Assembly (NCBI GenBank): GCA_036245525.1
Contig: BTPG01000005.1
Location: 113,826,466-113,890,465 of the forward strand
Reading direction: 5' to 3'
DNA from: Semisulcospira habei
Taxonomy: Eukaryota; Mollusca; Gastropoda; Semisulcospiridae
Length of the DNA: 64,000 nucleotides
A program made the position numbers and the translations under genes. Positions 1 to 10,895 of this stretch are shown in pieces; the first letter of the stretch is position 1; each line of letters opens with the position of its first letter. A model generated the notes under the pieces. That model had not been told where the DNA came from. It ran no database searches and saw only the letters and a list, made by a program, of their open reading frames with translations.

Positions 1-2130
1 GCCCAGCCTTCCTGCCCTGTGAAGAAATCTGCCTTCCGCCTCGTCTGCAGCAGTCTCCAGCGCAAGCTCAGAGATCTCCAGAATGAGTGGTGGACCAGAC
101 TTGCACAGAGGACCCAGCTTTGTGCTGACAATGGTGACTACAGGGGCTTCTACGAAGCACTGAAAGCAGTGTATGGCCCCAGGCACCTGGTACAAAGTCC
201 CCTGCGAAGCGCGAATGGCCAGGCACTCCTCACAGATAATACTTCCATCTTGAACCGCTGGTCGGAATACTTTCAGAGCCTCTTCAGCGCTGAGCGCACT
301 GTTCAAGAAGCAGTCGTCCTACAAATCCCACACCTCCCAGTAAAGGTTGAATTGGACGAACCGCCCACCGCTGAAGAGACCCTCACAGCCATCCACCAGC
401 TCAAGAGTGGCAAAGCAGCAGGCATTGATGGAATACCGCCAGAGATCTGGAAACATGGAGGCACAGCACTGCACAACAAGCTCCATGACCTCTTTCTCTG
501 CTGCTGGGAGGAAGGAACACTACCAAAAGATCTCCGTGATGCAGTCGTTATCACCCTGTACAAGAACAAAGGCGAGAAGTCTGACTGTTCCAACTATCGG
601 GGAATTACCCTGCTGTCCATTGCTGGGAAAATCCTTGCAAGGCTGCTCCTGAATCGGCTGGTACCTGCCATCGCTGAAGACCAACTCCCAGAGGGCCAGT
701 GTGGCTTCAGAGCAAACAGGAGCACCACCGATATGGTCTTTGTGCTGAGACAGCTACAGGAGAAGTGCCGCGAGCAGAACAAAGGGCTGTATGTAACATT
801 TGTCGACCTAACAAAAGCGTTCGACACTGTGAGCAGGCAAGGCATGTGGCAGATCCTGGAGCGACTTGGCTGTCCCCCAAAGTTCCTCAACATGATTGTC
901 CACCTACACGAGGACCAGCAAGGCCAGGTCAGACTCAACAATGATCTCTCAGAACCATTCCCTATTCTCAACGGCGTAAAGCAGGGCTGCGTGCTGGCAC
1001 CGACCCTCTTCACCATCTTTTTTAGCATGATGTTGAAGCAGGCCACAGTGGACCTCGATGATGACGATGCAGTGTACATCAGGTATCGTCTCGATGGCAG
1101 CCTGTTCAACCTTAGACGACTGCAGGCCCACACGAAAACCCTAGACCAACTGATTCGTGAGCTGCTTTTTGCTGATGATGCTGCCCTCGTTGCACACACA
1201 GAGAGAGCCCTGCAGCGCATCACGTCTTGCTTCGCAGATGCTGCCCAGCTCTTTGGACTCGAGGTCAGTCTGAAAAAGACAGAGGTCCTCCATCAGCCGG
1301 CACCCAAGACATTGTATCGCCCTCCTCACATCACCATTGGCGAGTCTGAACTAAAGTCAGTGCACCAGTTTACTTACCTTGGCTGCATTATCACGTCGGA
1401 CGCCAAGCTGGACAAGGAGCTTGACAGCAGGCTGGCAAAAGCGAACAGCGCTTTCGGGCGACTTTTCAAGCGGGTGTGGCACAATCAACAGCTGAAAACA
1501 GGCACCAAGATCAGCGTGTACAGAGCTGTGGTCCTCACCACCCTGCTGTATGGTTCCGAGTCTTGGGCCCTCTACCGCAGCCAACTACGACTCCTCGAAC
1601 GCTTCCACCAGCGCTGCCTGCGTACCATCCTGGGCATTCACTGGAGTGACTATGTCACCAACGTCGAGGTCCTTGAACAGGCTGAAACTGTGAGCATCGA
1701 GGCTTTGCTGCTGCGGACACAGCTCCGCTGGGCGGGGCATGTCTCCAGGATGGAGGATCATCGCCTACCAAAGATCACCCTGTTCGGCGAGCTTGCTACT
1801 GGACACCGTGACAGAGGGGCACCAAAGAAGAGATACAAAGACTGTCTCAAGAAGTCACTTAGTGCGTGCCAAATCGACCACCACCAGTGGTCTTCGCTTG
1901 CTGCGGACCGTGACACCTGGCGCTCCACCATTTACAAGGCAGCTGTCTCCTTTGAGGACTCTCACAGAGCTAGCCTTAAGGACAAGCGGCTCAGGAGAAA
2001 AAACAGAGATGCCGCAGCTCAGAACCCTGGCCATACCTTCCCCTGCAGCCACTGCGGTCGAACCTGCCTGTCTCGGATTGGCCTCCGCAGCCACGAACAA
2101 GCCTGCAGACGTCGTGGGCAACTCCTATAA
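1..2130 (+). CDS. LINE ORF2 3' part: reverse transcriptase with C-terminal zinc finger
   Basis: The frame is open from the first base of the window to the stop at 2128-2130 (709 codons), so the 5' end, including the expected endonuclease, lies outside. Visible RT motifs in order are FVDLTKAFD near residue 265 (catalytic Asp), GVKQGCVLAP near 325, and FADD at about residues 390-393 (the catalytic Asp pair). A thumb/connection stretch with LLYGSESWALY and LRWAGHVSRMEDHRLP follows, and the protein ends in CSHCGRTC..H....C, a C-x2-C-x12-H-x4-C finger near residue 682. The protein would copy its own RNA by target-primed reverse transcription. No frameshift or stop is present, unlike the related copy at 7085-12119, so this is the younger or better preserved copy. 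A methionine start cannot be fixed here. The clade is not certain. Confidence 0.93.
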   Translation, partial: AQPSCPVKKSAFRLVCSSLQRKLRDLQNEWWTRLAQRTQLCADNGDYRGFYEALKAVYGPRHLVQSPLRSANGQALLTDNTSILNRWSEYFQSLFSAERTVQEAVVLQIPHLPVKVELDEPPTAEETLTAIHQLKSGKAAGIDGIPPEIWKHGGTALHNKLHDLFLCCWEEGTLPKDLRDAVVITLYKNKGEKSDCSNYRGITLLSIAGKILARLLLNRLVPAIAEDQLPEGQCGFRANRSTTDMVFVLRQLQEKCREQNKGLYVTFVDLTKAFDTVSRQGMWQILERLGCPPKFLNMIVHLHEDQQGQVRLNNDLSEPFPILNGVKQGCVLAPTLFTIFFSMMLKQATVDLDDDDAVYIRYRLDGSLFNLRRLQAHTKTLDQLIRELLFADDAALVAHTERALQRITSCFADAAQLFGLEVSLKKTEVLHQPAPKTLYRPPHITIGESELKSVHQFTYLGCIITSDAKLDKELDSRLAKANSAFGRLFKRVWHNQQLKTGTKISVYRAVVLTTLLYGSESWALYRSQLRLLERFHQRCLRTILGIHWSDYVTNVEVLEQAETVSIEALLLRTQLRWAGHVSRMEDHRLPKITLFGELATGHRDRGAPKKRYKDCLKKSLSACQIDHHQWSSLAADRDTWRSTIYKAAVSFEDSHRASLKDKRLRRKNRDAAAQNPGHTFPCSHCGRTCLSRIGLRSHEQACRRRGQLL

Positions 2131-2157
2131 AATCTTCGTTCGCGAAGTCAAGCCAAG
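1..2157 (+). mobile_element. LINE-1a (non-LTR retrotransposon), 3' part
   Basis: The DNA matches 9596-12152 almost base for base, including the short 3' UTR (aatcttcgttcgcgaagtca). The copies diverge after 'caagccaagaagg/gagag', which marks the 3' end near 2157. The 3' tail is a short purine repeat rather than poly(A). The flanking target duplication cannot be checked because the 5' end is outside. Confidence 0.9.
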
Positions 2158-2337
2158 AGAGAGAGTACCAAATAGAAACGGCAGTGTCTGGGTCATTGGA
2201 GAGAAGTACATCGTCGAACGGAGTATTATTTAAATCAAATATGAATTTATCTTGGTTAAAGTTCTTGAATGATCGATATGTTATGGTTGTATGGCCGTTC
2301 TTTTTTTTTTTTTTGCTTTCGGAATCTTTGTCGACCA

Positions 2338-2790
2338 TCAACAAACAACTGGATAGTGATCACTAACACTTAGATTTGAAACCTCAACCTTACAGACGGC
2401 TTTTGGTTTATTAGTGTATATGTGGTCGATAAGTGAGGACGTATTCTGAGTAATTCTGCTGGGCGGTTTTACTAACTGGACTATACCAAACAATGAAGAT
2501 ATTGTATCCCACGCAGTGTGATTCTTAAGGAAGTCTATATTAAAGTCTCCCATGAGAAAAAGGTCAGCCTTTCTTTTACAAGCTCTGTCAAGGTTCTGAC
2601 TAAAATGGTCATACCATTCAAAAGTGGCGGCATGGTTTCTGTAAAGGAATCCAACTAGTATCGGTGTCGATTTAGGGCATTTCACTTCCAGCCACAAACA
2701 CTCTACGTCTGCTGTTTCCAAGTCGAAGCGTCTACGGACTAAGTGCTGAATGGAGTTGAGAATGTAAACAGCAATGTCTGTTTGACCTGG
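2338..2790 (-). pseudogene. LINE apurinic-like endonuclease fragment (CR1/L2/Jockey type)
   Basis: The minus strand encodes GDFNIDFLKN, then SLIDHIYTN, then SVSDHYPVVC, in the order and spacing of the endonuclease/exonuclease/phosphatase domain of CR1/L2/Jockey-like LINEs. The Asp/Asn of GDFN and the SDH triad are the catalytic residues. The open frame continues upstream of the first methionine (DIAVYILNSI...) to about 2790 and is then broken. The fragment ends at a stop right after SDHYPVVC. No RT follows, so it is a truncated relic. Confidence 0.75.
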
Positions 2791-2794
2791 GGAC

Positions 2795-3729
2795 GTGGGG
2801 TCTCAAAAAACATTGAGATGCCCTATTCGCATAACTTTCAAATTTATGTCTGATTACGGAGCAAGGCAAATTTGTACAGAACAGACAACAACAAAAAATG
2901 TCAAAAGAAGGAAGTATACGCTGAGATTATTAAATGAAACAGCACAAATGCCTATGTGTATAAAGCTGGTAAATAGATAAGACACAATTAAATGATTTAG
3001 CAGACTCGTCGGCAGGGAAATAATCCAGCTGCTCGAGCATGAAAGTCCCGATAGCAAGTTCAGTTCGGCGTATCAGCCGCACACAAGCACTATACTGGCC
3101 GGTGTGTGGTAATCCGCTTGCAACTCGATACTGCTCAGCGAAGTACGATGGAGACACAACGCTAGTAAATCGAAGCTTGATGGAATCGTCTTGATTTAAT
3201 CGAGTTTCCTTCACGCTGATAGTCTGATGGTATTGGAACAAGCACGGCGGATTGAACGTGTATAAAACACACAGAGTACTCCGACACAGTAGTAAACTAA
3301 AGAATCAATGATATTCTAGTCTCGGAGAGACTTTAATCACGACGCGGAACGAACGAACGACACAGAAAATGATTATCGTAACTGTTTTTGGTCACCGCAA
3401 AATACATAACAGTGGCACATGGATCACCAAACGTTTTGCTTACTGCGCACTGTTCACAAGCTAACAAGAGTTTTTGAACAGTCAGAAATACACATGTGTA
3501 AAAAACAGTCCTCAGGCACAGTCCCGAACAAGTAATAGCGGTGTCAAATACACACTTTTATCAAAGGAACAGAATCAGAAATCAACTGTCAATCACTAGA
3601 ATTAATGGCACGACGAAACAACACCGATCATTTTTATTTTATTAATAATAAACTAAAAAACTATTTGTTGACTGATATATCCCTGGATAAATGGCTGAAG
3701 CAGCTGCGCCAGAACGCGCATTACCTGCG
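2795..3729. other. Unassigned stretch without recognisable gene
   Basis: No coding frame, hairpin or repeat family recognised elsewhere in the window is evident here. A few short ORFs are of chance length. The 3' part leads into the purine-rich microsatellite. Confidence 0.4.
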
Positions 3730-3766
3730 GGGGCGGGGGGGGGGGAGAGAGGGAGGGAGGGAGAGA

Positions 3767-3823
<57 letters not shown>

Positions 3824-3851
3824 AGGGAGGGAGGGAGGGGGAGGGGGAGGG

Positions 3852-3922
<71 letters not shown>
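3730..3922. repeat. (GA)n and (GGGA)n microsatellite
   Basis: About 190 bases of GA dinucleotides interrupted by GGGA tetranucleotides, preceded by a short G run. It creates long artefactual Arg/Glu and Ser/Leu reading frames on both strands. Confidence 0.97.
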
Positions 3923-3925
<3 letters not shown>

Positions 3926-4249
3926 ACAAAACATAAACTAATGGACACATCGAGGAACCAAGGACTAAAGAAAGTAGTTTCTCACGCAAAGAATGGAAAG
4001 AACTATTTAGTGGCTGAGAGTGACGATTTTGTGCTAATGTACGACATTCGTATCTGAGGGACTGTGTGTTATGAAGTCAAGTGTGACCCAGTGACCGGCA
4101 GAGTTTTGGAGATGGCGTTTGCTCTTGGTCTTCTGCCGGCTGTCAGTGACAATGAGTATAAACAGGACATTCAACGCATACAGCAAGACTTGCTTGCCTT
4201 GGCCAGGATTACACAGTGCTACCTGGCTAAGGCAGGCAAGTCTTGTTGA
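3923..4249 (+). pseudogene. Possible coding remnant of unknown origin
   Basis: One frame runs from the end of the GA repeat to 4249 with a single TGA at 4055-4057. It reads ...KVVSHAKNGKNYLVAE... before the stop and CYEVKCDPVTGRVLEMAFAL ...DIQRIQQDLLALARITQCYL after it. Composition after the microsatellite is protein-like (amphipathic, low in Ser/Arg runs). I recognise no family. It could be a broken exon of a host gene or a transposon remnant, or a chance frame. Confidence 0.25.
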
Positions 4250-5323
4250 ACATTAGCATGCACAGAAAGTTTTTTGTTCAGATTAATCAGTTGTCATTTC
4301 TTTCTCCCGGACAAGTGACATGACTGTGATTTCTGCCTGTACGAGATTTTAGGATGCTGTATTCACTGGACCCATCATGTCGCGTACTCATGAACATGAC
4401 GAACTGAACTTTAATGATATGGATTCCATGTCATTGCAAACCCCCACCCCTTCCCCAACCCCACCCCACCCCAAATCCCCTTTGTACCCCAACCCCTCCC
4501 TTATCGTTTTTTTTTTTTGTTGTTGTTTTGTTTTGTTTTATTGTGATTCTCGTCGCTGTATTTTGCTGATGGGCTGATATGCCTGAAGCAATAAACCGTT
4601 TCGTCTCTCTCTCTCTCTCTCTGAGAGGTGACAAAAGTGTACACTTGTTTGGGATCAAAGCCACGTGATTCTGCATCTCTGATTTCTGTGTCACACACGC
4701 CCGTTTCAGGTCTAGCACAGTTAATAGTGTCAACATCAGCGGTACATGCGTGCACTGTCTCTGTTGGTGTTCCAGTTTCCATGTGTGCTGTGATCTCGTG
4801 ATTCTCAGCAAACGGCGATGTTGTTGCACGGGAGTGTTGCGTGGTCACTACACGGTGTGTTGTCTGGCTGGGTGATGGTTCTCGTGTACTGTAGTGTACT
4901 GCCATTTGTACATTCTTGATTGTAATTATCAGTGTCCGTGTAAACCTCACTTCCTTTTACGTTTGTGTCATGCAATAAATTGTCACTGCTAGGCAAACTG
5001 CCTACCTTGTTTCTTGCCTGAGTCCTCCGTAAGTCTCTGCGCACTTGTGGCGGTGGTTTTCGTCGCCAGTAGCCGGTCGGTGCAATGTCGGTTTGCTGTT
5101 GGTCCCTGTCCGCTGAACAGCCGTAGTACAAACACCAGGTTAGTCCATTCCCCGGTCAATTTCCATGACGTGGTGTGATGGCTGGACAGTACAGACTGCA
5201 GGACAGCTTCTGCAGCTGACGGGAGTCCGGTGACGGGCATTTTGTCGTTGTTTGACAGCAAAAGAACCCTCAATTTCTGGACGCCAGAAATTTCGTATCG
5301 CCACCTTGCCAAGGGCAAGCAAC

Positions 5324-5328
<5 letters not shown>
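4250..5328. other. Low-complexity-rich stretch, no gene recognised
   Basis: It contains a C-rich tract (about 4440-4500), poly-T with TTG repeats (4507-4540) and a short CT repeat (4606-4622). The rest shows no supported feature. Confidence 0.4.

Positions 5329-5402
<74 letters not shown>
5329..5402. repeat. (GA)n microsatellite
   Basis: A pure GA dinucleotide run of about 37 units. Confidence 0.97.
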
Positions 5403-5406
<4 letters not shown>

Positions 5407-5512
5407 ATTCTAAGCAACGGAACCATTTTATTACATGATACAGGCTTTAGACTTTGGACGCTTACAAGCTGTCCCATCAATAATAACACGAAAGACATTA
5501 TCAATGTCATTG

Positions 5513-5580
5513 GAGAGACAGACAGACAGAGACAGACAGACATACAGAGACAGACAGGGACAGACAGCCAGCCAGCCAGA
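5513..5580. repeat. (GACA)n tetranucleotide repeat with (GCCA) tail
   Basis: Imperfect gaca/caga units with interruptions, followed by gccagccagcc. Confidence 0.9.
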
Positions 5581-6057
5581 AAGGCCACACGGAACTGGGC
5601 GAGACAGGATCAGGTTTAAAAACCATTTCAAGGTGTAAATAATGTCCAAGGTGTAAATAATGTCTAAGACAAAATAACAATAGAGACAGACAGGGTAGAG
5701 TTTAGGGCGAAGCTTCCACGTTCCCAAGCAGCACCGTAACATTTTGGCTGTTTGTTGAGGCGATTAAGAATCATTTCCACAAAAAAAAAAACATTACCGA
5801 CAGCCACAGGGTTAATACCACACAAACGCAACGACAATAGATCCTCATGATCCGCCGTGTCTGTGAGGGCCAAGGATGATCTAAGACTTCACTGAGTTGT
5901 GTTTGCACTGCCCTGTGCTCGTCTTGTACTGTGTTTGTCCGTCTTCAGAGTGAATGCGCGTGCTTCACGTGAGCGTACGTGTTGGGTTCAGTTCGCGGCG
6001 AGAGCCGATTTAAAGAAATGAATCACAGAATTCACGAAAGGCGTTTATACAATTGTA

Positions 6058-6059
6058 TA

Positions 6060-6134
<75 letters not shown>
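6058..6134. repeat. (ATT)n microsatellite
   Basis: About 25 uninterrupted ATT units. It ends 9 bases before the degenerate TTAA end of the B-family hairpin element at 6144. Confidence 0.97.
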
Positions 6135-7881
6135 GCAGTCTCATTAGCCCATTCAGCAGGGTCAAGGGGTCTCTGCCTGACTCAAAGGGTGGAGGCCCCA
6201 GGGGACGAGTTGCGTTGGTGGTGCGGATAGTGGGGAACTCTTACAGCGCCTCCCCCGGGATCACCCTAGTCTAGTTTAGGGCCTCTTGGCTTTTGTGAGG
6301 CACCCTCGTGTGTAATCCCTCCGGCCTAGCATAGCATCCCTCTATCCCAAGACCTTCCGTGCGTGGTCCCCGGCCACATCCTCTCCGAGGTGACTCCAAA
6401 AACTGGGCAGCACTAGCCCCCAGGCGAAACACGGCGGATCTAGAGGAGAGAACCTTGAAAATAAATCATTGTCCTGCTGCCTTGCAGGCCTGGCCGCTTG
6501 GCTGCGGAAAGGCTAATGGAGGAAAACCCTGACATCAAAGCCCCCGTGTCTCCGGGAAATGTTTTTGAGCAAGAGACTAGGACAAGGACAGTCTGATATA
6601 AAACCTACGACCCGAGGACCTCGATGCCACCGTCCCAGCTTGCTAGGCCATGGCAGACGAACCAATGGTTTAAAGGGTGGGGCCAGTACTGCGCACACTG
6701 CACTCCACCAAAAAGTTCCACCGCGCAGGCTTTGGGAAACGCCCACGGACCATGACACCGACCTATCCAAATCCTGTAGCGATGGGCAAGGGGCAAAACG
6801 GCAGGTGAAAGATGTCACTGGAAGCCGCAGTCTCAAACCTGCATGCAGGCGGTTTAGGATATTGGTCGCCTGATGTTGACCTGGGGATGACAACGTCACT
6901 CGGCACACCCTGAACGAAAAAGCAGCTTTCTCTAGGAACAGCACTGCTTGTTCCACACGGAGAGGGGCCTAGAAAAGGTGGCCTAACCAAAGCTCATCCC
7001 CTCGTAACCCCAGTTGGCTAGCCGCGGTCAACGGGCATCTTTTCTTGCGGTCAGAAAACAAGAAAAAATAACGGATCCACTCTCATGACGACCACGACCG
7101 GACTCAACGTAGCATGCTGGAACATCCGAACCATGCTCGACACAGCAGACAGCGGACGCCCTGAACGTCGCTCCGCCCTCATTGCCCATGAATTGCGGAG
7201 GTTAAAATCGACATCGCCGCGCTCAGCGAAGTACGCCTCCCGGAGGAAGGCAGCCTCCAAGAACTTGGCGCTGGCTTGTTACGATTGTGGTTGTGTTGTC
7301 CTGTGAGAGCATGTATGTGTTAATCGTAGGAAACGATCCGATATTTATTTGAGCTATCATGTTTACGTATCACGTACCTTTTCTGAGAGATTCTTTATCG
7401 TTCGTCCATGATAGCGGTTTTGGCTTTGTTATGATACGTTAATTTTAGTCCGGAAGCTTCTAGAAAAGTCGCACAGAGAAGAGCGGTCGATTTTCGTTTT
7501 GCGTAGATTAGTTAAGAATGAACCAGAACGTTCGAAACAGAGTCGCGCTGTCTAGTGACCTCGTACATGTAACGTCAAAAGAGTAAGGTACATTTTTGTA
7601 ACATAGTAGCAAAGCTGCTGGTCATAGTTGTTTACTGTGCGCGTGAAATTAGCAGCCGTTCTTTGCGTGTTGTGAAAAGTCGTAAACGGTTTGCCATATT
7701 TTTGTGTGATATCATTAAATACTGGGATTTGGGGCTGAAATGAGCAGCCGAATCTTTGTAGACAATATAAGTTATTCGAGAAAGTTCTTCTTTTATTAAT
7801 ATTTATGAGTTTCAGTAACGTGTTTCGTTCTGATTGGTTGCGTTGTGTAAATTCATTAATTATTCTAGAAAGTTTTTATAC

Positions 7882-7888
7882 TATAAAA
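7882..7888 (+). promoter_or_regulatory. TATA box of the solo LTR
   Basis: TATAAAA in the middle of the LTR, followed within about 30 bases by a GC-richer start region. It is the expected position for the U3/R promoter of an LTR element. Confidence 0.5.
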
Positions 7889-8056
7889 ACGTTGTGCTGG
7901 GAAGCACGGGGGTACATTGTCTTGCATTGTCAGTTGTAGAGACACACAGTTTATCGTAGGTACGTGGCCCGAATAGGGTGTATATTGTGAGAGACGCAGC
8001 GTAACGGTGGTGTACGTTGTATGAGAAACATTGTGTCGCCAGTGTGGACATTTTCA

Positions 8057-8442
8057 TGATTGATTGATTGTACATTGCTTAACGTCCCGACAGCAACAAG
8101 GCTTTCTCAGGACGTGCCTGCACTGCTTGTGAAAAAAAACTAAACAGAACATTGAATGTATGTCGCCAGCCGGTCAAATACATTAAATAAACCTAACACA
8201 TGGGGCCTAAATAAAGCTAAGACCATTTAGCAACACACATCCAATATCAAGAGCTACAGGCAGTGCAGACAGTAGGGAGAGTTTTTAAAAGTCAAACACA
8301 GGTGAATGAACAAAGGGTAGACAGAAACACATGCCCCAGAATAGAGAGAAAAACCCACCCTGTGGGGCTGACCAGGGTGACCCTGGGAACTAAAAAATAC
8401 CTAACCCCACCCAAGTCCCCCAGGGCAGACCCGGGTGGGGTC
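8057..8442 (-). mobile_element. SINE family S1, copy 1
   Basis: Flanked by the 14-bp duplication TGTGGACATTTTCA (8043-8056, 8443-8456). On the minus strand it runs from CCCCACCCGGGTCTGCC to a 3' end with GACGTTAAGCAATGTACAAT and a (CAAT)n tail. Closely related copies lie at 10518-10895 and 12575-12935. It has no coding capacity, and its 3' end resembles the LINE at 51630-52112. Confidence 0.85.
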
Positions 8443-10517
8443 TGTGGACATTTTCAGAAGAGACATTGTATCAGTGTTGATGCATTTGGAAATGCATTGT
8501 GTGGAGATCGCATCGCTGAATTAAAATATTGTTGGAACTGTTTCTCCAGTATTGTCTACATCCTTAAGCCACGTGTGACGGGTTGCAGCTGAATGAGGTT
8601 TATTTAAAAGAACCTTACGTGCGTGCGTCTGGTGTGTTTATCATACTACGACTACGACTTTACCACGTAACATGGCTACACCCTTTACTGGTCAGGCAGG
8701 CCTGCATCAGAAAGACGGCTCTCAGGCGTGGGCTTCATTGTCAAGACCCCCATTGCGGCTAAGCTGGAAAACCTACCAACGTGTCACTCCGACCGCATCA
8801 TGTCCATGCGCCTCTCACTGAGACACCAGCAATACGCCACCCTTTTCAGTGTGTACTCCCCAACCCTCCTGGCAGAGCCTGCAGAAAAAGACAAGTTCTA
8901 CTCTGACCTGCGCAGCCTCCTACAGAGCACCCCTGCAGACGACATCATTCTTGGCGACTTCAACGCCAGAGTGGGCTAAGACTTTGAAGCCTGGAAAGGA
9001 GTCCTCGGCAAGCATGGCGTGGGGAACTGCAATGACAATGGCCGCCTACTGTTGGAGTTCTGTGCAGAGCAGCAACTTGTCATCACCAACACTACTTTCC
9101 AGCAAAAGGACAGTCGAAAGACCACCTGGATGCATCCTCGCTCCAAACAATGGCATCCTATCGACTATGTCCTAGTGCGTCAGAGGGACCGCAGTGACGT
9201 CCTCCTCACCAGAGTGATGCCCAGCGCAGAGTGCCACACTGACCACCGCCTTGTCCGCTGCAAACTCAGGCTCCGCCTCAAGCTGAAACCCAAGAAAGCC
9301 CCCCCCCCCCAAGAAAAAGCTTGATGTTGCCAGCCTTCAGCGTGACGACAAGAAAGCTGCCCTTCAGACAGATTTACAGCACATGCTCAAAGACACAGTT
9401 GATCCAGCAGACTCCTCCCCTGAAACACTCTGGGAACAACTGAAAACTGCTATTGTAAAATCTTCTGTGGAAGTCTTGGGCTTTGTTAGAAAGAGGAACA
9501 AAGACTGGTTTGACGAAAACGACGTTGAGATCCAGGAACTTCCAGCAAAAAAAAAAAAGAAAAAAAAAAAAGAGCCGCCCACCAGGCCCACCTAGCCCAG
9601 CCTTCCTGCCCTGTGAAGAAGTCTGCCTTCCGCCTCATCTGCAGCAGTCTCCAGCGCAAGCTTAGAGAGATCCAGAACGAGTGGTGGTCCAGACTCGCAC
9701 AGAGGACCCAGCTTTGCGCTGACAACGGTGACTACAGGGGCTTCTACGAAGCACTGAAAGCAGCGTATGGCCCCAGGCACCTGGTACAAAGTCCCCTGCG
9801 AAGCGCTGATGGACAGGCACTCCTCACAGATAATACCTCCATCTTGAACCGCAGGTCGGAATACTTTCAGGACCTCTTCGGCGCTGAGCGCACTGTTCAA
9901 GAAACAGTCATCCTCCAAATCCCACACCTCCGACCAAAGGTTGAATTGGACGAACCGCCCACCGCCGAAGAGACCCTCACAGTTATCCACCAGCTCAAGA
10001 GTGGCAAAGCAGCAGGCATTGACGGAATCCCGCCAGAGATCTGGAAACATGGAGGCCCAGCACTGCACAACAAGCTCCACGACCTCTTTCTCTGCTGCTG
10101 GGAGAAAGGAACACTACCAAAGGATCTCCGTGATGCAGTCATCATCACCCTGTACAAGAACAAAGGAGAGAAGTCTGCCTGCTCTAATTATCGTGGAATT
10201 ACCCTGCTGACCATTGCCGGGAAAATTCTCGCAAGGCTGCTCCTGAATCGGCTGGAACCTGCCATCGCTGAAGAACACCTCCCAGAAGGCCAGTGTGGCT
10301 TCAGAGCCAACAGGAATACCACCGACATGGTCTTTGTGCTGAGACAGCTTCAGGAGAAGTGCCGCGAGCAGAACAAAGGGTTGTACCTAACGTTTGTCGA
10401 CCTAACAAAAGCGTTCGACACTGTGAGCAGGCAAGGCATGTGGCAGATCCTAGAGCGACTTGACTGTCCCCCAAAGTTCCTCAGCATGATCATCCAGCAC
10501 CATGAGGACCAGCAAGG

Positions 10518-10895
10518 TTGATTGTACATTGCTTAACGTCCCGACAGCAACAAGGCTTTCTCAGGACGTGCCTGCACTGCTTGTGAAAAAAAACTAAACA
10601 GAAAATTGAATGTATGTCGCCAGCCGGTCAAATACATTAAATAAACCTACAACATGGGGCATAAATAAAGCTAAGACCATTTAGCAACACACATCCAATA
10701 TCAAGAGCTACAGGCAGTGCAGACAGTAGGGAGAGTTTTAAAAAGGCAAATACAGGTGAATGGACAAAGGGTAGACAGAAACGCATGCCCCAGAATAGAG
10801 AGAAAAACCCACCCTGTGGGGCTGACCAGGGTGACCCTGGGAACTAAAAAATACCTAACCCCACCCAAGTCCCCCAGGGCAGACCCGGGTGGGGG
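10518..10895 (-). mobile_element. SINE family S1, copy 2 (inside LINE-1b RT)
   Basis: Flanked by the 14-bp duplication GAGGACCAGCAAGG (10504-10517, 10896-10909), which splits the RT reading frame between motifs A and B. Sequence is almost identical to the copy at 8057, so both are recent. Confidence 0.9.

Larger units (their letters stand above)
7277..8672 (+). mobile_element. Solo LTR inside the LINE, with its own SINE insertion
   Basis: It starts TGTTACG and ends CGTAACA (5'-TG...CA-3') and is flanked by a 5-bp duplication TGGCT (7272-7276 and 8673-8677). It interrupts the endonuclease codons between ELGAG and YTLYWSG. Net of the SINE and its duplication it is about 1.0 kb. A TATAAAA box lies at 7882-7888. 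No internal gag-pol is present, so it is a recombination product of a former LTR retrotransposon. Superfamily cannot be told from an LTR alone. Confidence 0.85.

Noticed and set aside
303..1329. Minus-strand ORFs of up to 209 aa inside the first LINE
   Set aside because: They are antisense shadows of the GC-rich LINE frame and contain no family motif.
3605..4057. 150-aa ORF rich in Arg/Glu
   Set aside because: Most of it is the translated (GA)n microsatellite; only the last ~35 codons are complex sequence and they are reported separately as a possible remnant.
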